Part shown: piece after piece, positions 5,220 through 5,825 of the stretch
Numbering within the stretch: position 1 is the first letter of the stretch
How the letters are laid out: every line of letters begins with the position of its first letter
Source: CAZKTS01 sp964555735
GTDB lineage: Bacteria; Actinomycetota; Acidimicrobiia; IMCC26256; PALSA-555
Direction: 5' to 3'
Length of the DNA: 5,825 nt
NCBI GenBank assembly: GCA_964555735.1
Contig: CAZKTS010000097.1
Span: 1 to 5,825, forward strand
Notes under the pieces: model-generated
What the model was told of the DNA's origin: nothing
Databases searched by the model: none
What the model saw: the letters and a program-made list of their open reading frames with translations, nothing else
Position numbers and translations under genes: made by a program

Positions 5220-5825
5220 CTACAGCCGGTCGACGATCGCGCTCGCGAACTCGCTCGTCTTCACCTCGGTGGCACCGTCCATGAGGCGGGCGAAGTCGTA
5301 GGTGACGATCTTGTCGGCGATGGTCGCCTCGAGCGCGCGGACGATGTCGTCGGCGGCGTCCTGCCAGCCGAGGTGCTCGAACATGAGCACGCCGGAGAGC
5401 AGCACCGAGCCGGGGTTCACCTTGTCCTGGCCCGCGTACTTGGGCGCGGTGCCGTGGGTCGCCTCGAACACGCCGTGACCGGTGACGTAGTTGATGTTGC
5501 CGCCCGGCGCGATCCCGATGCCGCCCACCTGCGCGGCGAGCGCGTCCGAGAGGTAGTCGCCGTTGAGGTTCATCGTCGCGATGACGTCGAACTCGTCCGG
5601 TCGGGTGAGCACCTGCTGGAGCGTGATGTCGGCGATGGCGTCCTTGACGAGGATCTTGTTGCCGGGGTCGCCGCCGCAGTCATCCCAACCGACCGCGACG
5701 TTGGAGAACTCGTCGCGGGTGAGCTCGTAGCCCCACTTCATGAACGCGCCCTCGGTGAACTTCATGATGTTGCCCTTGTGCACGAGGGTGACGCTCTTGC
5801 GGTTGCGCTTCACCGCGTACTCGAT
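5220..5825 (-). CDS. icd: NADP-dependent isocitrate dehydrogenase, C-terminal half
   Basis: This is the C-terminal 201 residues of isocitrate dehydrogenase of the E. coli Icd type (usually about 416 residues); the N-terminal half lies beyond the right edge. The enzyme oxidatively decarboxylates isocitrate to 2-oxoglutarate in the TCA cycle, making NADPH. Counting from the first visible residue, Lys17 in LVHKGNIMKFTEGAF corresponds to the catalytic Lys230 of E. coli. Asp90 and Asp94 in MNLNGDYLSDALAAQ correspond to metal ligands Asp307 and Asp311. Lys129-Tyr130 in GTAPKYAGQDKVNPG, and Tyr176 and Arg180 in VTYDFARLMDG, correspond to the residues that bind the NADP 2'-phosphate, so the cofactor is NADP rather than NAD. 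The stop is TAG at 5222-5220. The serine targeted by Icd kinase in E. coli lies outside the window, so that control cannot be judged. No terminator separates it from the membrane protein gene that follows. Confidence 0.97.
   Translation of the reverse strand: MEYAVKRNRKSVTLVHKGNIMKFTEGAFMKWGYELTRDEFSNVAVGWDDCGGDPGNKILVKDAIADITLQQVLTRPDEFDVIATMNLNGDYLSDALAAQVGGIGIAPGGNINYVTGHGVFEATHGTAPKYAGQDKVNPGSVLLSGVLMFEHLGWQDAADDIVRALEATIADKIVTYDFARLMDGATEVKTSEFASAIVDRL

Overview
The window is GC-rich (roughly 70% by eye) bacterial chromosome. Two central-metabolism genes, both cut by the window edges, flank a small accessory block. High GC, frequent GTG starts and a leaderless-type promoter in front of mdh suggest an actinobacterium, possibly of the Acidimicrobiia; the class-level guess is inference only.

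Layout from the right edge, mostly on the minus strand: the C-terminal half of an NADP-type isocitrate dehydrogenase (5220-5825); 24 bases later a three-helix membrane protein with a histidine-rich N-terminus (4512-5195); after 58 bases a protein of unknown N-terminal domain ending in a J domain with an HPD motif (3656-4432); overlapping its stop by ATGA, a glycosyltransferase-like protein with a DGD motif (2835-3659); a 141-base gap; and a close paralogue of that protein (1881-2693). On the plus strand a PAPS-type sulfotransferase (973-1926) runs into the end of this second paralogue, so the two genes overlap tail to tail by 46 bases. The sulfotransferase is divergent from malate dehydrogenase (871 to 1, minus strand, C-terminus missing), with about 100 bases between them.

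The two edge genes are TCA-cycle enzymes acting either side of the 2-oxoglutarate to oxaloacetate arm. The middle genes look like a glycan-building set: two GT-A-like enzymes plus a cytoplasmic sulfotransferase could make or decorate a sulfated polysaccharide or glycolipid, with the J-domain protein translationally coupled to one transferase. This joint role is a hypothesis from gene order, not something the sequence proves. No RNA gene, mobile element or CRISPR array was seen, and there is no stretch over 300 bases without a gene.
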